From JAPOXR01 sp965199765 (GTDB lineage Bacteria > Pseudomonadota > Alphaproteobacteria > Rhodobacterales > Rhodobacteraceae), in contig CBDATC010000002.1 in assembly GCA_965199765.1 (NCBI GenBank), positions 372,001-436,000 of the forward strand: a stretch of DNA of 64,000 nt, read 5' to 3'. This document shows, piece by piece, positions 25,403-34,085 of this stretch (positions within the stretch are counted from its first letter, which is position 1; each line of letters opens with the position of its first letter). The notes below the pieces were generated by a model. It saw only the letters and a list, made by a program, of their open reading frames with translations. It made no database searches and had not been told where the DNA came from. The position numbers were made by a program, and so were the translations under genes.

Positions 25403-26020
25403 TTACCAGCTCCTCGTTCGTCCGCAATCGATATGAACAAAGTTTGAGCTCTTGTATTTTCCGACGCCTCCTGCGTCGCATTGGCGGGCAGCAGAGGCAA
25501 TCTGGTCGACCGAGCGTGTGCGCATTTGAATATCGGCTGCCATTCCCTTGATGTGGAGAGACTTTCGAGCCACACCACCGGAATTCCGGACGAGCGCGTC
25601 ATTGGTTCTTTGGGTCCGGTATCCTGAAACGAGATTGAAGGGTTCGGAGGAATCAAGCAGCATCTGTGTTGCCGAAAGATTGTCGATATTGGCTCGCACC
25701 ATCGGAAACATTTCGTCAGCACGCAAATCACGCATAAAATGGTTAATTGCGGTAAAAGCTTCCTCGAGATACTCGCCGTCTATCCAATAGACCATGTCCA
25801 GATATTCGCTGGATTTGCTGTTTGTCATCCGTAAACGCCGGTAGGAAGCGTGCGCATTGTTCGCTGCGATCACCGGCATTCCCAATCCGGCTAATGCCGT
25901 CAATCCGGCAACAAAACCCCGCCTGGACAGGTCGCTGGGTTTTTTGGCCGCTGCGTTACGAGATGGGCCAAAAAAAGAACAGGGTAAGCTTCGATCTCCG
26001 CCGGATCGATTCTCAATCAA
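25403..26020 (-). CDS. YcbK-like DUF882 peptidase, Tat-exported
   Basis: Member of the DUF882 / peptidase M15A-like family, related to E. coli YcbK (MepK), a murein endopeptidase. The 205-residue protein has a twin-arginine signal, SRRGFVAGLTALAGLGMPV, at about residues 32-50, then FNLVSGYRTQRTND, SLHIKGMAADIQ and SNFVHIDCG, the zinc-site motifs. It is transcribed away from the L,D-transpeptidase gene across 176 bp. In E. coli ycbK and ycbB are also neighbours. Role in peptidoglycan remodelling is inferred from the family. Confidence 0.88.
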   Translation of the reverse strand: MIENRSGGDRSLPCSFFGPSRNAAAKKPSDLSRRGFVAGLTALAGLGMPVIAANNAHASYRRLRMTNSKSSEYLDMVYWIDGEYLEEAFTAINHFMRDLRADEMFPMVRANIDNLSATQMLLDSSEPFNLVSGYRTQRTNDALVRNSGGVARKSLHIKGMAADIQMRTRSVDQIASAARQCDAGGVGKYKSSNFVHIDCGRTRSW

Positions 26021-26196
26021 TTTGGATTTCTCCCAATAGCCTCAACCTTGCTCGATCCGCGCTGGTTACATGACTTGATGCAAGTTCGCAATACCAAAGT
26101 CAAACGGAGTTATTATTCTTGTAATTAATGCCGAAATGCACCACATTGGTTTTGTCCCATAGAAGGAGAATCTAGCCTTTGCGGAGGTCGCGCACC

Positions 26197-27783
26197 ATGT
26201 TCAGAGCGATAATCCGAAATATCGCATTGGCGACTTTAATCCAACCAGCTGCTAATGCCGCGCTGGCATTTGACTTTCATTTTCCGATCGACCGGCTGCA
26301 GCAGATGGCCGAATTGTCCGCTCATCCCGAGCTTCATGCTGCATACCGGGCCATTGGCTATGCGCCGATCTGGACGGACCGGGATGACAAGAGCGAAGCA
26401 AGGCTTCTCGCGCTCTTGAATTTAATTGAATCAGCGCCGAGCCATGGGCTTCCCAGCAATGAAGCTGATCGCAATCGTCTTTTGTCTCTGATCGAACCAG
26501 GCGTGTCGCTGCTCAAAGACACGCAGGCCGAAGTGGAAATCAGCCGGATTTTCATACGGGCTGCGACCAATCTTCATTCAGGCGTTGTAAACCCAGGCTC
26601 GATCGGCAAGGGAATATCGCGAAAGCGCCGCGAAGTTGACATTGATACCTTATTCGCCGGAATCACCAGCCCAGATCCTGCGGGTTTTCTGCGAGGTCTG
26701 GCACCCGCCACGGATCAGTATTTAAACCTTCGCCGCGAACTTCGAAGGCTGGACGACGTCATCAATCAAGACGGCTGGGGAGAGCAAATCAGCTCTGATC
26801 AAGTGCGGCCGGGAGATGTCTCGCCTGCGGTCGTGCAGCTGCGCAACAGGCTCATTCGAATGGGGTATGCGAACCGGACTTCGAACAGCGAATATGGCAG
26901 CGGTCTTCGCTTTGCTGTGCAGCGATTTCAAAAAGCCCATGGGCTGAAATCAACCGGAATTGCAGACAAACCCACCATTTCGGCGATCAATATCGAGCCT
27001 GAAATCCGACGCCAACAGGTTGTTGCGGCGCTTGAGCGCGAGCGATGGCTGAACACACCTCTGGGCGAAAAGCACATTCGGGTGAATATCCCCGACTTTC
27101 AAGCCGAAGTCATCAGCGATAACCGATCGATTTATACGACACGTGTCATTGTCGGTCAAAGCGAAGACAAACTGCAAACCCCGGAATTCTCCGACGTCAT
27201 GACCCACATGACGATCAATCCGACATGGTATATTCCGCGTTCAATTACGCTGGAGGAATATTTGCCGCAGCTTCAAGAAGACCCTGAGGTCGAACCGCTG
27301 CTTCAGATTTTCGACAGCTCCGGACAGATCATCCGCCGGAGCGCGATCAATTTCCAAGACTACACGGCGAATACGTTTCCTTATGATATGAAACAGCCGC
27401 CCGGACCATCCAACGCGCTGGGCAATGTGAAGTTCATGTTTCCCAATCTGTTCAGTGTCTATATGCACGACACTCCTGCCCGAAGCTTATTTGAACGCCA
27501 GCGGCGCAACTTCAGCCACGGCTGCATTCGAGTGCACAAGGCCCATGAATTCGCTCATTTTCTGTTGGCAGAACAATATGATGAGCCAGAGCTGATTTAC
27601 GACACCATCCTGGACGCGGGGCAGGAGACAACCCTTGATCTGGTGCAGCCGCTGCCGGTTCACATCACGTATCGAACCGCCTTTGTGGACCATGACGGCC
27701 GTATGAATTATCGGGACGATATCTATGGTCGCGACGCTGCAATTTATGGTGCTGTCGCCATGAAAGGAACGGTGGTTAACTGA
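26197..27783 (+). CDS. YcbB/LdtD-type L,D-transpeptidase
   Basis: Periplasmic enzyme that makes 3-3 peptidoglycan crosslinks. 528 residues: signal peptide (MFRAIIRNIALATLIQPAAN then ALA), an YcbB-type N-terminal domain (AYRAIGYAPIWTD), a peptidoglycan-binding domain (LRNRLIRMGYANRTS, FAVQRFQKAHGLKSTG), and the YkuD catalytic domain with NPTWYIPRSI and FSHGCIRVHKA (catalytic His-Cys-Arg). The ATG at 26197 has GGAGG 10 bp upstream; a TTG at 26179 preceded by AAGGAG is an alternative. Confidence 0.93.
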   Translation: MFRAIIRNIALATLIQPAANAALAFDFHFPIDRLQQMAELSAHPELHAAYRAIGYAPIWTDRDDKSEARLLALLNLIESAPSHGLPSNEADRNRLLSLIEPGVSLLKDTQAEVEISRIFIRAATNLHSGVVNPGSIGKGISRKRREVDIDTLFAGITSPDPAGFLRGLAPATDQYLNLRRELRRLDDVINQDGWGEQISSDQVRPGDVSPAVVQLRNRLIRMGYANRTSNSEYGSGLRFAVQRFQKAHGLKSTGIADKPTISAINIEPEIRRQQVVAALERERWLNTPLGEKHIRVNIPDFQAEVISDNRSIYTTRVIVGQSEDKLQTPEFSDVMTHMTINPTWYIPRSITLEEYLPQLQEDPEVEPLLQIFDSSGQIIRRSAINFQDYTANTFPYDMKQPPGPSNALGNVKFMFPNLFSVYMHDTPARSLFERQRRNFSHGCIRVHKAHEFAHFLLAEQYDEPELIYDTILDAGQETTLDLVQPLPVHITYRTAFVDHDGRMNYRDDIYGRDAAIYGAVAMKGTVVN

Positions 27784-28161
27784 CCTAATGATCGGTCCGA
27801 ATTCAAACCGTTAGGACTTTTCCCTCTTTGGCAGCGTTCACCGATATGTTGCGGAAACCACTTCGTAGCCGACTGGTTTCCGGTCGTCATCCGCTAATTG
27901 ACTGCAATGCGCGGTCATTGTCAAAGTGGAGTGATGCTGGCGCTGGAACACAATTTGCCTGATGCTCGTCAGATTGTGAGTCATGACCTGAATTTGTGAT
28001 CACAACACCAACACCGAAACCGTTCCAAACCATCGCGAAACCATTTAGAGAGGTCAGCGAGCAAAGGGCAATTCAGGCGCCACTGCGGCGAAGAAAGGAA
28101 ATCAATGAATACCCGCTTATGGCGCGTGCAGTGCTAACAGCGAACTTTATGGCGTGATCCA
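27784..28161. other. Intergenic region before lpxD
   Basis: No conserved gene recognised. An inverted repeat CGGAAACC/GGTTTCCG with a 15-base spacer lies near 27853-27884, possibly a hairpin after the transpeptidase gene but without a T run. A ten-codon ORF (28105-28137, MNTRLWRVQC) with an AAAGGAA ribosome site stands 24 bp before the lpxD start and could be a leader peptide. Confidence 0.4.
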
Positions 28162-29250
28162 GTGTTGCGTTCCATAAGAGAAATTTCTCAGGTCCTCAAC
28201 GTGCGACCGTTGGGAAATCCGGAAATCCTGGTTGACGGCATCGCCGAACCTTCACAAGCATCGCCGACAGATTTGGCGCTGGCTATGTATCCGTCCTACT
28301 CCGATTGCCTTAAGTCCGGCCGTGCCGTGGCAGCACTTGTTTGGTCAGATGCAGATATCAACGAATTGGGATTGCAGGCTTGCATACCTGTGGCGATGCC
28401 ACGCTATGCGCTAGCCAAGGTCAGCGCGCTGTTCGCTCAGGAAAAACCAGTTCCTTCTATCCATGCGCTGGCTTCGGTCGACCCGAGCGCGACGATTGGC
28501 GAAAATGTTTCAATCGGTGCATTCAGTTATATCGGCGAGGGCGCTTCGATCGGCAGCGGTTCGGTAATCGGACCGAATTGCACAATCGGTGCGAACGCTT
28601 GCATCGGTCCCGATGCAACAATCGCTGCAGGTGTTAGAATCGGCAGAAACATAATAATCGGAAGCCGCTTTATCGCGCACGAAAATGCAGTGATCGGAAG
28701 CGACGGATTTTCTTTCGCGGCGGCTGAGAGCGGCGCTGTGGAGCAGGTGCGTGCAAATCTGCATGGTGAAGTCACCGCCAGGCAAACCCGGCAATGCAAG
28801 ATTCATTCACTGGGCACCGTTCGAATCGGCGATGACGTTGAAATCGGGGCAGGAACCGCTATCGACCGTGGAACAGTATCGGCAACGGAAATCGGCGACG
28901 GCACCAAGATCGATAACCAGGTGCATATTGCTCACAATGTTAAAGTCGGTCGTGATTGCCTGATCTGTGGTTTGGTCGGCATCGCTGGATCAGCTGACAT
29001 CGGCGATCGGGTGGTATTGGCTGGCATGTCCGGGGTATCCGACCACGTGCAGATCGGCGATGATGTTGTCGCAGCCGGTTCAGCCAAAATCTATACCCGT
29101 GTTAAGCCTGGAACCGCTGTGATGGGCTCGCCAGCGACTGAAATGGACAAGAATATTGGCTTGCTTAAATTGATTCGAAGACTGCCCCGATTATTCAGAC
29201 GGGTTTCAAAGGTAGAAAATCAAGTTTTAAAATTGTCCAAAACCGAATAA
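28162..29250 (+). CDS. lpxD: UDP-3-O-acylglucosamine N-acyltransferase LpxD
   Basis: Adds the second hydroxyacyl chain, from acyl-ACP, to UDP-acylglucosamine in lipid A synthesis. 362 residues: an N-terminal uridine-binding domain and a left-handed beta-helix with many hexapeptide repeats (IGENVS, IGAFSY, IGPNCT, IGPDAT), with the catalytic histidine in IDNQVHIAHNVKVG. The start is a GTG at 28162 without a clear ribosome site. It is not in the common bamA-lpxD-fabZ-lpxA cluster but beside an ACP and a ketoacyl synthase. Confidence 0.93.
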   Translation: MLRSIREISQVLNVRPLGNPEILVDGIAEPSQASPTDLALAMYPSYSDCLKSGRAVAALVWSDADINELGLQACIPVAMPRYALAKVSALFAQEKPVPSIHALASVDPSATIGENVSIGAFSYIGEGASIGSGSVIGPNCTIGANACIGPDATIAAGVRIGRNIIIGSRFIAHENAVIGSDGFSFAAAESGAVEQVRANLHGEVTARQTRQCKIHSLGTVRIGDDVEIGAGTAIDRGTVSATEIGDGTKIDNQVHIAHNVKVGRDCLICGLVGIAGSADIGDRVVLAGMSGVSDHVQIGDDVVAAGSAKIYTRVKPGTAVMGSPATEMDKNIGLLKLIRRLPRLFRRVSKVENQVLKLSKTE

Positions 29251-29279
29251 GGACAAATCCTCAAACGGAGAGGCTGTAG

Positions 29280-29546
29280 ATGGCGGAAAGCGTTGCCGAC
29301 CAGGTCATTGAAATTATCGCCGCGCAAACCGAACAGGAAGCTGAATCGGTGCTGCCCACCGCTAACTTGTCAGATCTCGGCATCGACTCGCTTGGTGTGG
29401 TCGAAGCGATATTCGCGATTGAAGAGCGTTTTGGCGTCGAGGTGCCGTTCGATGCGAATAATCCAGATACCGCCGAATTCGATGTTTCCACTGTCGGCGG
29501 AATGATTATGGCCGTTGAGACGATCATAGAACGACAAACCAGCTGA
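29280..29546 (+). CDS. Acyl carrier protein homologue
   Basis: Carries acyl chains on a 4'-phosphopantetheine arm. 88 residues with the attachment serine in LSDLGIDSLGVVEAIFAIEE and the usual acidic four-helix pattern. It differs from the housekeeping AcpP core (which normally lies between fabG and fabF) and sits between lpxD and a ketoacyl-ACP synthase, so I infer a dedicated role in making lipid A or another special fatty acid. It does not look close to rhizobial AcpXL. Confidence 0.9.
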   Translation: MAESVADQVIEIIAAQTEQEAESVLPTANLSDLGIDSLGVVEAIFAIEERFGVEVPFDANNPDTAEFDVSTVGGMIMAVETIIERQTS

Positions 29547-29552
29547 TCGCTG

Positions 29553-30761
29553 ATGCGACGGGTTGTCATCACCGGCCAGGGAACGGTCAATTCTTTAGGT
29601 TACTCAGCGGCAGAGACCTATCGCGGATTTCGGGAAGGCGTCTGCGGCATTGGTCCTTTGCAGATCCGTGATGTCGACAGGCTGACGATTAAGATTGGCG
29701 GACAGGTTCGAGGGTTTGTTCCGGAGGAGTATTTTGATCGCTCGCAGATCGCCCTCTACGACCGATTCACGCAATTTGCGATGATCGCCGCATGCGAAGC
29801 CGTTCAACAGTCCGGTATAACTTTCGAAGGTGAGCTAGCGATGCGTTCCGGGGTGGTGTTGGGGACAGCCGGAGGCGGGTTGAACACTTGGGACAACAGC
29901 TACCGAGACGTTTATAAGCTCGAAAAAAATAGGGTGCATCCATTCGTTGTTCCCAAGCTCATGAATAATGCCGCTGCCAGTCATATTTCCATGCAATTCA
30001 ATCTTCGTGGACCAAGCTTTTCGGTTTCCACCGCTTGCTCATCGTCCAATCATGCAATCGGATTAGGCTTTCAATCCATTCGCGCCGGAATGGCAAACGC
30101 CGTTTTGGCAGGCGGTTCCGAAAGCATGCTTTGCTTCGGCGGGATCAAGGCTTGGGAAGGTCTTCGTGTGATGTCACAGGATGCATGCCGACCATTTTCC
30201 GCCGGCCGAAGCGGCATGGTTCAAGGTGAAGGGGCCGCGGTATTTGTGCTTGAGGAGTATGAACACGCAAGAATCCGGGGCGCACCGATCTTGGCCGAAA
30301 TCGTTGGTTTTGCCATGACTTCGGACGCAAGCGATATCGTCAATCCGTCCGCGGAAGGAGCAGCCAGAGCCATCCGGGGCGCATTGAAGGATGCGGCAAT
30401 GTCAACCGACGAAGTCGGTTACATAAATGCTCACGGCACCGGCACAGCGGCCAATGACAGAACGGAATGCAAGGCGATCCGGGCGGTGTTCGGCGCAGAA
30501 GCCGATAACCTTATGCTTTCATCGACGAAGTCAATGCACGGCCATATCATTGGCGGCACAGGCGCAGTCGAACTGCTAGCCTGTGTGCTGGCTTTGACAG
30601 AAGGGGTTATACCGCCAACGATCGGTTATCTTGAACTGGATCCGGAATGCGATTTGGATGTTGTGCCAAACCAAGCGCGGGAGCGCCGTGTCAGCGCGAC
30701 GCTGTCAAATGCCTTCGCATTCGGTGGACTCAACGCCGTTCTCGCGCTCAGATCAATCTAG
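29553..30761 (+). CDS. Beta-ketoacyl-ACP synthase (KAS I/II type)
   Basis: Condensing enzyme that elongates acyl-ACP with malonyl-ACP. 402 residues with the catalytic cysteine in FSVSTACSSSNHAIG and two histidines in INAHGTGTAAND and STKSMHGHIIGGTGAVE. Complete Cys-His-His triad argues for an active elongase rather than a chain-length factor. It follows the ACP by 6 bp and so is probably translated from the same message as lpxD and the ACP. Which chain it builds is not evident. Confidence 0.92.
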   Translation: MRRVVITGQGTVNSLGYSAAETYRGFREGVCGIGPLQIRDVDRLTIKIGGQVRGFVPEEYFDRSQIALYDRFTQFAMIAACEAVQQSGITFEGELAMRSGVVLGTAGGGLNTWDNSYRDVYKLEKNRVHPFVVPKLMNNAAASHISMQFNLRGPSFSVSTACSSSNHAIGLGFQSIRAGMANAVLAGGSESMLCFGGIKAWEGLRVMSQDACRPFSAGRSGMVQGEGAAVFVLEEYEHARIRGAPILAEIVGFAMTSDASDIVNPSAEGAARAIRGALKDAAMSTDEVGYINAHGTGTAANDRTECKAIRAVFGAEADNLMLSSTKSMHGHIIGGTGAVELLACVLALTEGVIPPTIGYLELDPECDLDVVPNQARERRVSATLSNAFAFGGLNAVLALRSI

Positions 30762-30776
30762 CTGGTTGGTCCCCTT

Positions 30777-31331
30777 TCAAAGAGCATCATATGCTTTGGT
30801 GAAACCAATCAACGAAATTTGAAGTTCAACCCGTCGGTCGGCGGTGATGCCGACATACACCGACATTTCCATTTCACGACCATTCTTCATCCGCTGCACA
30901 TCTTCGGGCGTCAATCCGATTCTAGCGACACATCCGTCATTTATGCAGATCGTATATTGGTAGCGACGTTCCAGACTGCTGTCGACCTTCAGCGATACGC
31001 CTTCGGCAAGCGAGACACCTAAAGGAACCACTATCGCAGCACCCGCCTCGAAGACGGCATCATCATCCACCTTAAAAATATCAATGATCGCGACCCGCGC
31101 GCTCTGTTCATTTTGCACAATTTGCTGAATTATGCAGCTATCCGTGCCTTCATCGGTTTTGACGCATGTCAGCGTCCAATCGTCGAATTCAGTCAGTTCC
31201 GGTTCTACGATAACTTCGCCGCCGCTTAGGGGTAGAGCTTCGGTTGCTTCGGTTGAACTATCCTGGATTTGCGCGATTGCCGGCGACGCCATCATGCTCA
31301 GTGCCGCGGCGATGCCTGCAAGTTTCTTCAT
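30777..31331 (-). CDS. IalB family exported protein
   Basis: Homologue of invasion-associated locus B protein of Bartonella, a family widespread in alphaproteobacteria, including free-living ones, with unclear function. From the ATG at 31329-31331, which has a strong GGAGAGG ribosome site, it is 184 residues with signal peptide MKKLAGIAAALSMMASPAIA. Family features: FDDWTLTCVKTDEGTDSCII with paired cysteines, GVSLAEGVSLKVDS, and YQYTICINDGCVARIGL. The open frame extends upstream to 31883, but that part overlaps the next gene and is not coding. Confidence 0.9.
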   Translation of the reverse strand: MKKLAGIAAALSMMASPAIAQIQDSSTEATEALPLSGGEVIVEPELTEFDDWTLTCVKTDEGTDSCIIQQIVQNEQSARVAIIDIFKVDDDAVFEAGAAIVVPLGVSLAEGVSLKVDSSLERRYQYTICINDGCVARIGLTPEDVQRMKNGREMEMSVYVGITADRRVELQISLIGFTKAYDAL

Positions 31332-31431
31332 ATGACCTCTCCAACTGTTTTCCGCGACCAGCAAATTCAGTTGCACGGATGCGCAGCAATTAACCGTTAA
31401 TGATATCAAGCGCAACTTTCGCAAATGAATA

Positions 31432-32766
31432 TCATCGTTTCGTGAGCCGGATTCTGGTGATTCGATTCGCCTTTCTTTCCAGCACCTCAAAGGTAAAGCC
31501 GTGATAGGTGAAAACTTGGGCAACATCGGGAATGATTTGTGCTTCGTACAGCAGCATCCCCGCAATCGTCGTCGCCGAATCTTCCGGCAGCCGCAAATCA
31601 AATTCACGATTGAGGTCACGGATTGGCATCGCGCCATCGACAACCAGACTTCCCTTTTCAACTTGCGGTGTTTCGATTTCGACCCCTTTGTTATGCTCTT
31701 CGGTGATATCGCCGACGATTTCGGCAAGGATATCTTCAAGCGTGAGAACGCCTTGCAGAGCTCCGTATTCGTCAACAACCAACGCGAAACGTGTTCTTTG
31801 GTGACGGAACTGCCTAAGCTGATCATCAAGAGTTGTCGTCTCGGGAACGAAATACGGCTTTGCCAGAATCCCGGTATCCTCATCGAATATATCGGCTTCG
31901 GAGAGCCGCCGGTCCTGTTCAGCGGATTTCACCGCCAAAGCCAGCGCATCTTTGGTATGAAGGATTCCAGCAATTTCCTCGGATCCGGGCCTATTGACAG
32001 GCAGGCGTGAAAAATGTGTTGCCGAACACACGGCGATCACATCATCAAGGCTGGTATCCAGGCTGATCATCTCGATCTCGGACCGATGGCGCATAACCTC
32101 CCGAACATATAATTCACCAAGATCCAGTGCACCGAGCACGCGATCGCGGTATTCCTTTTGAATTTCGCCAGTGGAGTGTCCGAGTGCGATCGTGCCTGCG
32201 ATTTCCTCACGAACGGCCTCTGCGCTTTGGCTTTGTTTATTTGCTCCGAACAACCGCAAGAGCGCCTCTGCGGAGACGCGGAATACGGAAACAATCGGGT
32301 GGAACAGGAAAACAATTCCGCTGATCGGCAGGGAAACTCTGCGAGATGCTCGTTCTGGGTGCAGTATCGAGTAGGTTTTCGGCAGCAATTCGGCAAAGAA
32401 TAGAATCAGCAATGTCATCACCAGCGTTGCCAAGGCAACACCTGAGTCTCCGAACAAACGCGTGAAGAGGCTGGTTGCCAGCGCGGCTGCAAGAATGTTG
32501 ACCAGATTGTTTCCAAGTAAAACAGCGCCGATCAACCGCTCACGGTTGTTGGTAATCGCAAGAGCTCGTCCAGCGGCGCGATCTCCTTTGTCCGCCTGTG
32601 AGCGTAGTTTGCCGCGCGAGGCGGAAGTCAATGCTGTTTCAGAACCTGAGAAGAAAGCTGAAAGGCAAATAAGCAGCGAAATCATCCCAACAGCGATCCA
32701 AAACGCTGAATCAAATACGGGAGCCGCAGCAATTGGCCATGTCTGATCGATTTCAGCGGAATTCAT
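31432..32766 (-). CDS. CNNM/CorC-like hemolysin-family membrane protein
   Basis: Membrane protein with DUF21 (CNNM) transmembrane domain, two CBS domains and a CorC_HlyC C-terminal domain; relatives take part in magnesium or cobalt export. 444 residues. The N-terminal membrane region includes FWIAVGMISLLICLSAFFSG and SETALTSASRGKL; CBS segments include VREVMRHRSEIEMIS and GVLTLEDILAEIVGDI; the tail has GFTFEVLERKANRITRIR. The start overlaps the xerD stop by 4 bp, so the two are coupled. Hemolytic activity is not implied. Confidence 0.92.
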   Translation of the reverse strand: MNSAEIDQTWPIAAAPVFDSAFWIAVGMISLLICLSAFFSGSETALTSASRGKLRSQADKGDRAAGRALAITNNRERLIGAVLLGNNLVNILAAALATSLFTRLFGDSGVALATLVMTLLILFFAELLPKTYSILHPERASRRVSLPISGIVFLFHPIVSVFRVSAEALLRLFGANKQSQSAEAVREEIAGTIALGHSTGEIQKEYRDRVLGALDLGELYVREVMRHRSEIEMISLDTSLDDVIAVCSATHFSRLPVNRPGSEEIAGILHTKDALALAVKSAEQDRRLSEADIFDEDTGILAKPYFVPETTTLDDQLRQFRHQRTRFALVVDEYGALQGVLTLEDILAEIVGDITEEHNKGVEIETPQVEKGSLVVDGAMPIRDLNREFDLRLPEDSATTIAGMLLYEAQIIPDVAQVFTYHGFTFEVLERKANRITRIRLTKR

Positions 32767-33782
32767 TTTCTGCCTGCTGTTGTGAAATGTTCTGGTTCGG
32801 CGGCTGTGCAGCCGGTTGTCCGCACCGGGTTGTCTGGATACCGGGTCAAAGGATGGTGCTGTTCGACAAACACTTGCAGCCGTTCCTGTACGACATGGGT
32901 ATAGATTTCAGTTGTTGCAATGTCCGCATGTCCCAGCAAAACCTGAATTGACCGCAAATCTGCTCCGTTTTCGAGCAGGTGGGTGGCCACTGCGTGGCGA
33001 AGAACATGCGGGGTGACTTGCTTTGGGTTGATGTCTGCCTCAGCAGCGATTTGCTTAATCAGACCATAAACCCGATGTCGGGTAAGGTGCCCGGTTCTCC
33101 CTCTCGAAGGAAACAAGTGCTTTGACGGGCTTGTGCCTCTCTTTCGGTTGCGTTCCTCGGCGGCATCTCTTGCTGACAGCCAGCGCGTCAGCGCGTTTTT
33201 CGCCGGATCGGTCAGAGGAAGCAATCGTTCTTTTCCTCCTTTGCCCTGCACCAGCACCAAGCTCGGGGAACCACGCACTGCAGAGACCGGCAGCGCGGCG
33301 AGTTCGCTGACCCGCATTCCCGTCGCATAAAACAATTCCATCAGACAGCCATTACGCGCCTTTTCGTGCTCCGACTTGCCAAAGACATGCGCTGCTTCGA
33401 GCAAGCGGGCAATTTCTTCAGTGGACAAGGTCGTTGGCAAGGTGCGACTCTGCTTCGGATTGCTGATGGCTTGCGTGGGAAGGTCGTTTCGCCAACCTTC
33501 TTCATTGGCAAATCCGAACAAACGTCGAATCGCCGACAAGTGGCGTGATCTTGTCGAGGCTGCCAATCCTGCTTTGGCTAGGTGCTGCAGATAGTCTTCG
33601 ATATCAGAGCGTGTGGCTGTGCTGAAATCCGTGCTGCGGAGCTTCAGAAAACCGGTGAATTTTAAAAGGTCCTGGCGGTAGGCAAGGCATGTGTTCAAGG
33701 ATGCTGACCGTTCAGCTCGAGCTGCCTCAATAAACGCGTCAATCCAACCAGCTGAATTCAATTTCAAGGCCAAAATCTGCAT
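32763..33782 (-). CDS. xerD: Tyrosine recombinase XerD
   Basis: Site-specific recombinase that, with XerC, resolves chromosome dimers at dif. 339 residues: an N-terminal SAM-like core-binding domain (SLNTCLAYRQDLLKFTGFL) and the catalytic domain with all residues present: Arg in ATGMRVSELAAL, Lys in QGKGGKERLLPL, His-x-x-Arg in TPHVLRHAVATHL, His in LLGHADIATTEIYTHV, which also holds the nucleophilic Tyr. A C-terminal tail of about 25 residues after HHPL is longer than in E. coli. Housekeeping XerD rather than a phage integrase, from motif spacing and its corC/aroK context. Confidence 0.92.
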   Translation of the reverse strand: MQILALKLNSAGWIDAFIEAARAERSASLNTCLAYRQDLLKFTGFLKLRSTDFSTATRSDIEDYLQHLAKAGLAASTRSRHLSAIRRLFGFANEEGWRNDLPTQAISNPKQSRTLPTTLSTEEIARLLEAAHVFGKSEHEKARNGCLMELFYATGMRVSELAALPVSAVRGSPSLVLVQGKGGKERLLPLTDPAKNALTRWLSARDAAEERNRKRGTSPSKHLFPSRGRTGHLTRHRVYGLIKQIAAEADINPKQVTPHVLRHAVATHLLENGADLRSIQVLLGHADIATTEIYTHVVQERLQVFVEQHHPLTRYPDNPVRTTGCTAAEPEHFTTAGRK

Positions 33783-33950
33783 ATGCAGCTCAATCGGGGC
33801 ACGGGGGGACGCTGGCTCTTGTCGGCACCCGCATCAATTTCTAACATGCTCACGCTATCTTGTTCTCAACGCGAAGGCTCGATCTCCGCTTTGGCAAAAG
33901 GCTCCGTATGATAAATTCTATAATCCGAGACTCACGAAATTCGTTTGGGT

Positions 33951-34085
33951 TCAGTTTGTGCCGATAGAAACCGGTTCAATAATCGGATCCTCAAGCGAAT
34001 CGGGCTTCATAATGAAGGAATATCCAACCAAACCGGCAAATGCGACAGCTAAAAGCAAAATCAACACCCGAATTGTGCGCCACAT
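33951..34085 (-). CDS. Small single-pass membrane protein (44 residues)
   Basis: A 44-codon ORF starting MWRTIRVLILLLAVAFAGLV and continuing GYSFIMKPDSLEDPIIEPVS before a short tail. It has GGAG 11 bp before the ATG, a positive N-terminus, one hydrophobic segment (residues 6-25) and an acidic periplasmic tail, all consistent with a real small inner-membrane protein. I believe similar peptides lie near xerD/aroK in Rhodobacterales, but this is memory, not a search. It stands 168 bp upstream of xerD on the same strand. Function unknown. Confidence 0.6.
   Translation of the reverse strand: MWRTIRVLILLLAVAFAGLVGYSFIMKPDSLEDPIIEPVSIGTN

Noticed and set aside
31332..31883. Long frame before IalB, suggesting a 368-residue fusion
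   Set aside because: It overlaps the corC-like gene antisense-free in another frame and lacks motifs; the signal peptide and GGAGAGG ribosome site fix the IalB start at 31331.
32763..33782. XerD as a mobile-element integrase
   Set aside because: Motif spacing, coupling to the corC-like gene and the nearby aroKB fit the housekeeping dif recombinase; no tRNA or attachment site adjoins it.
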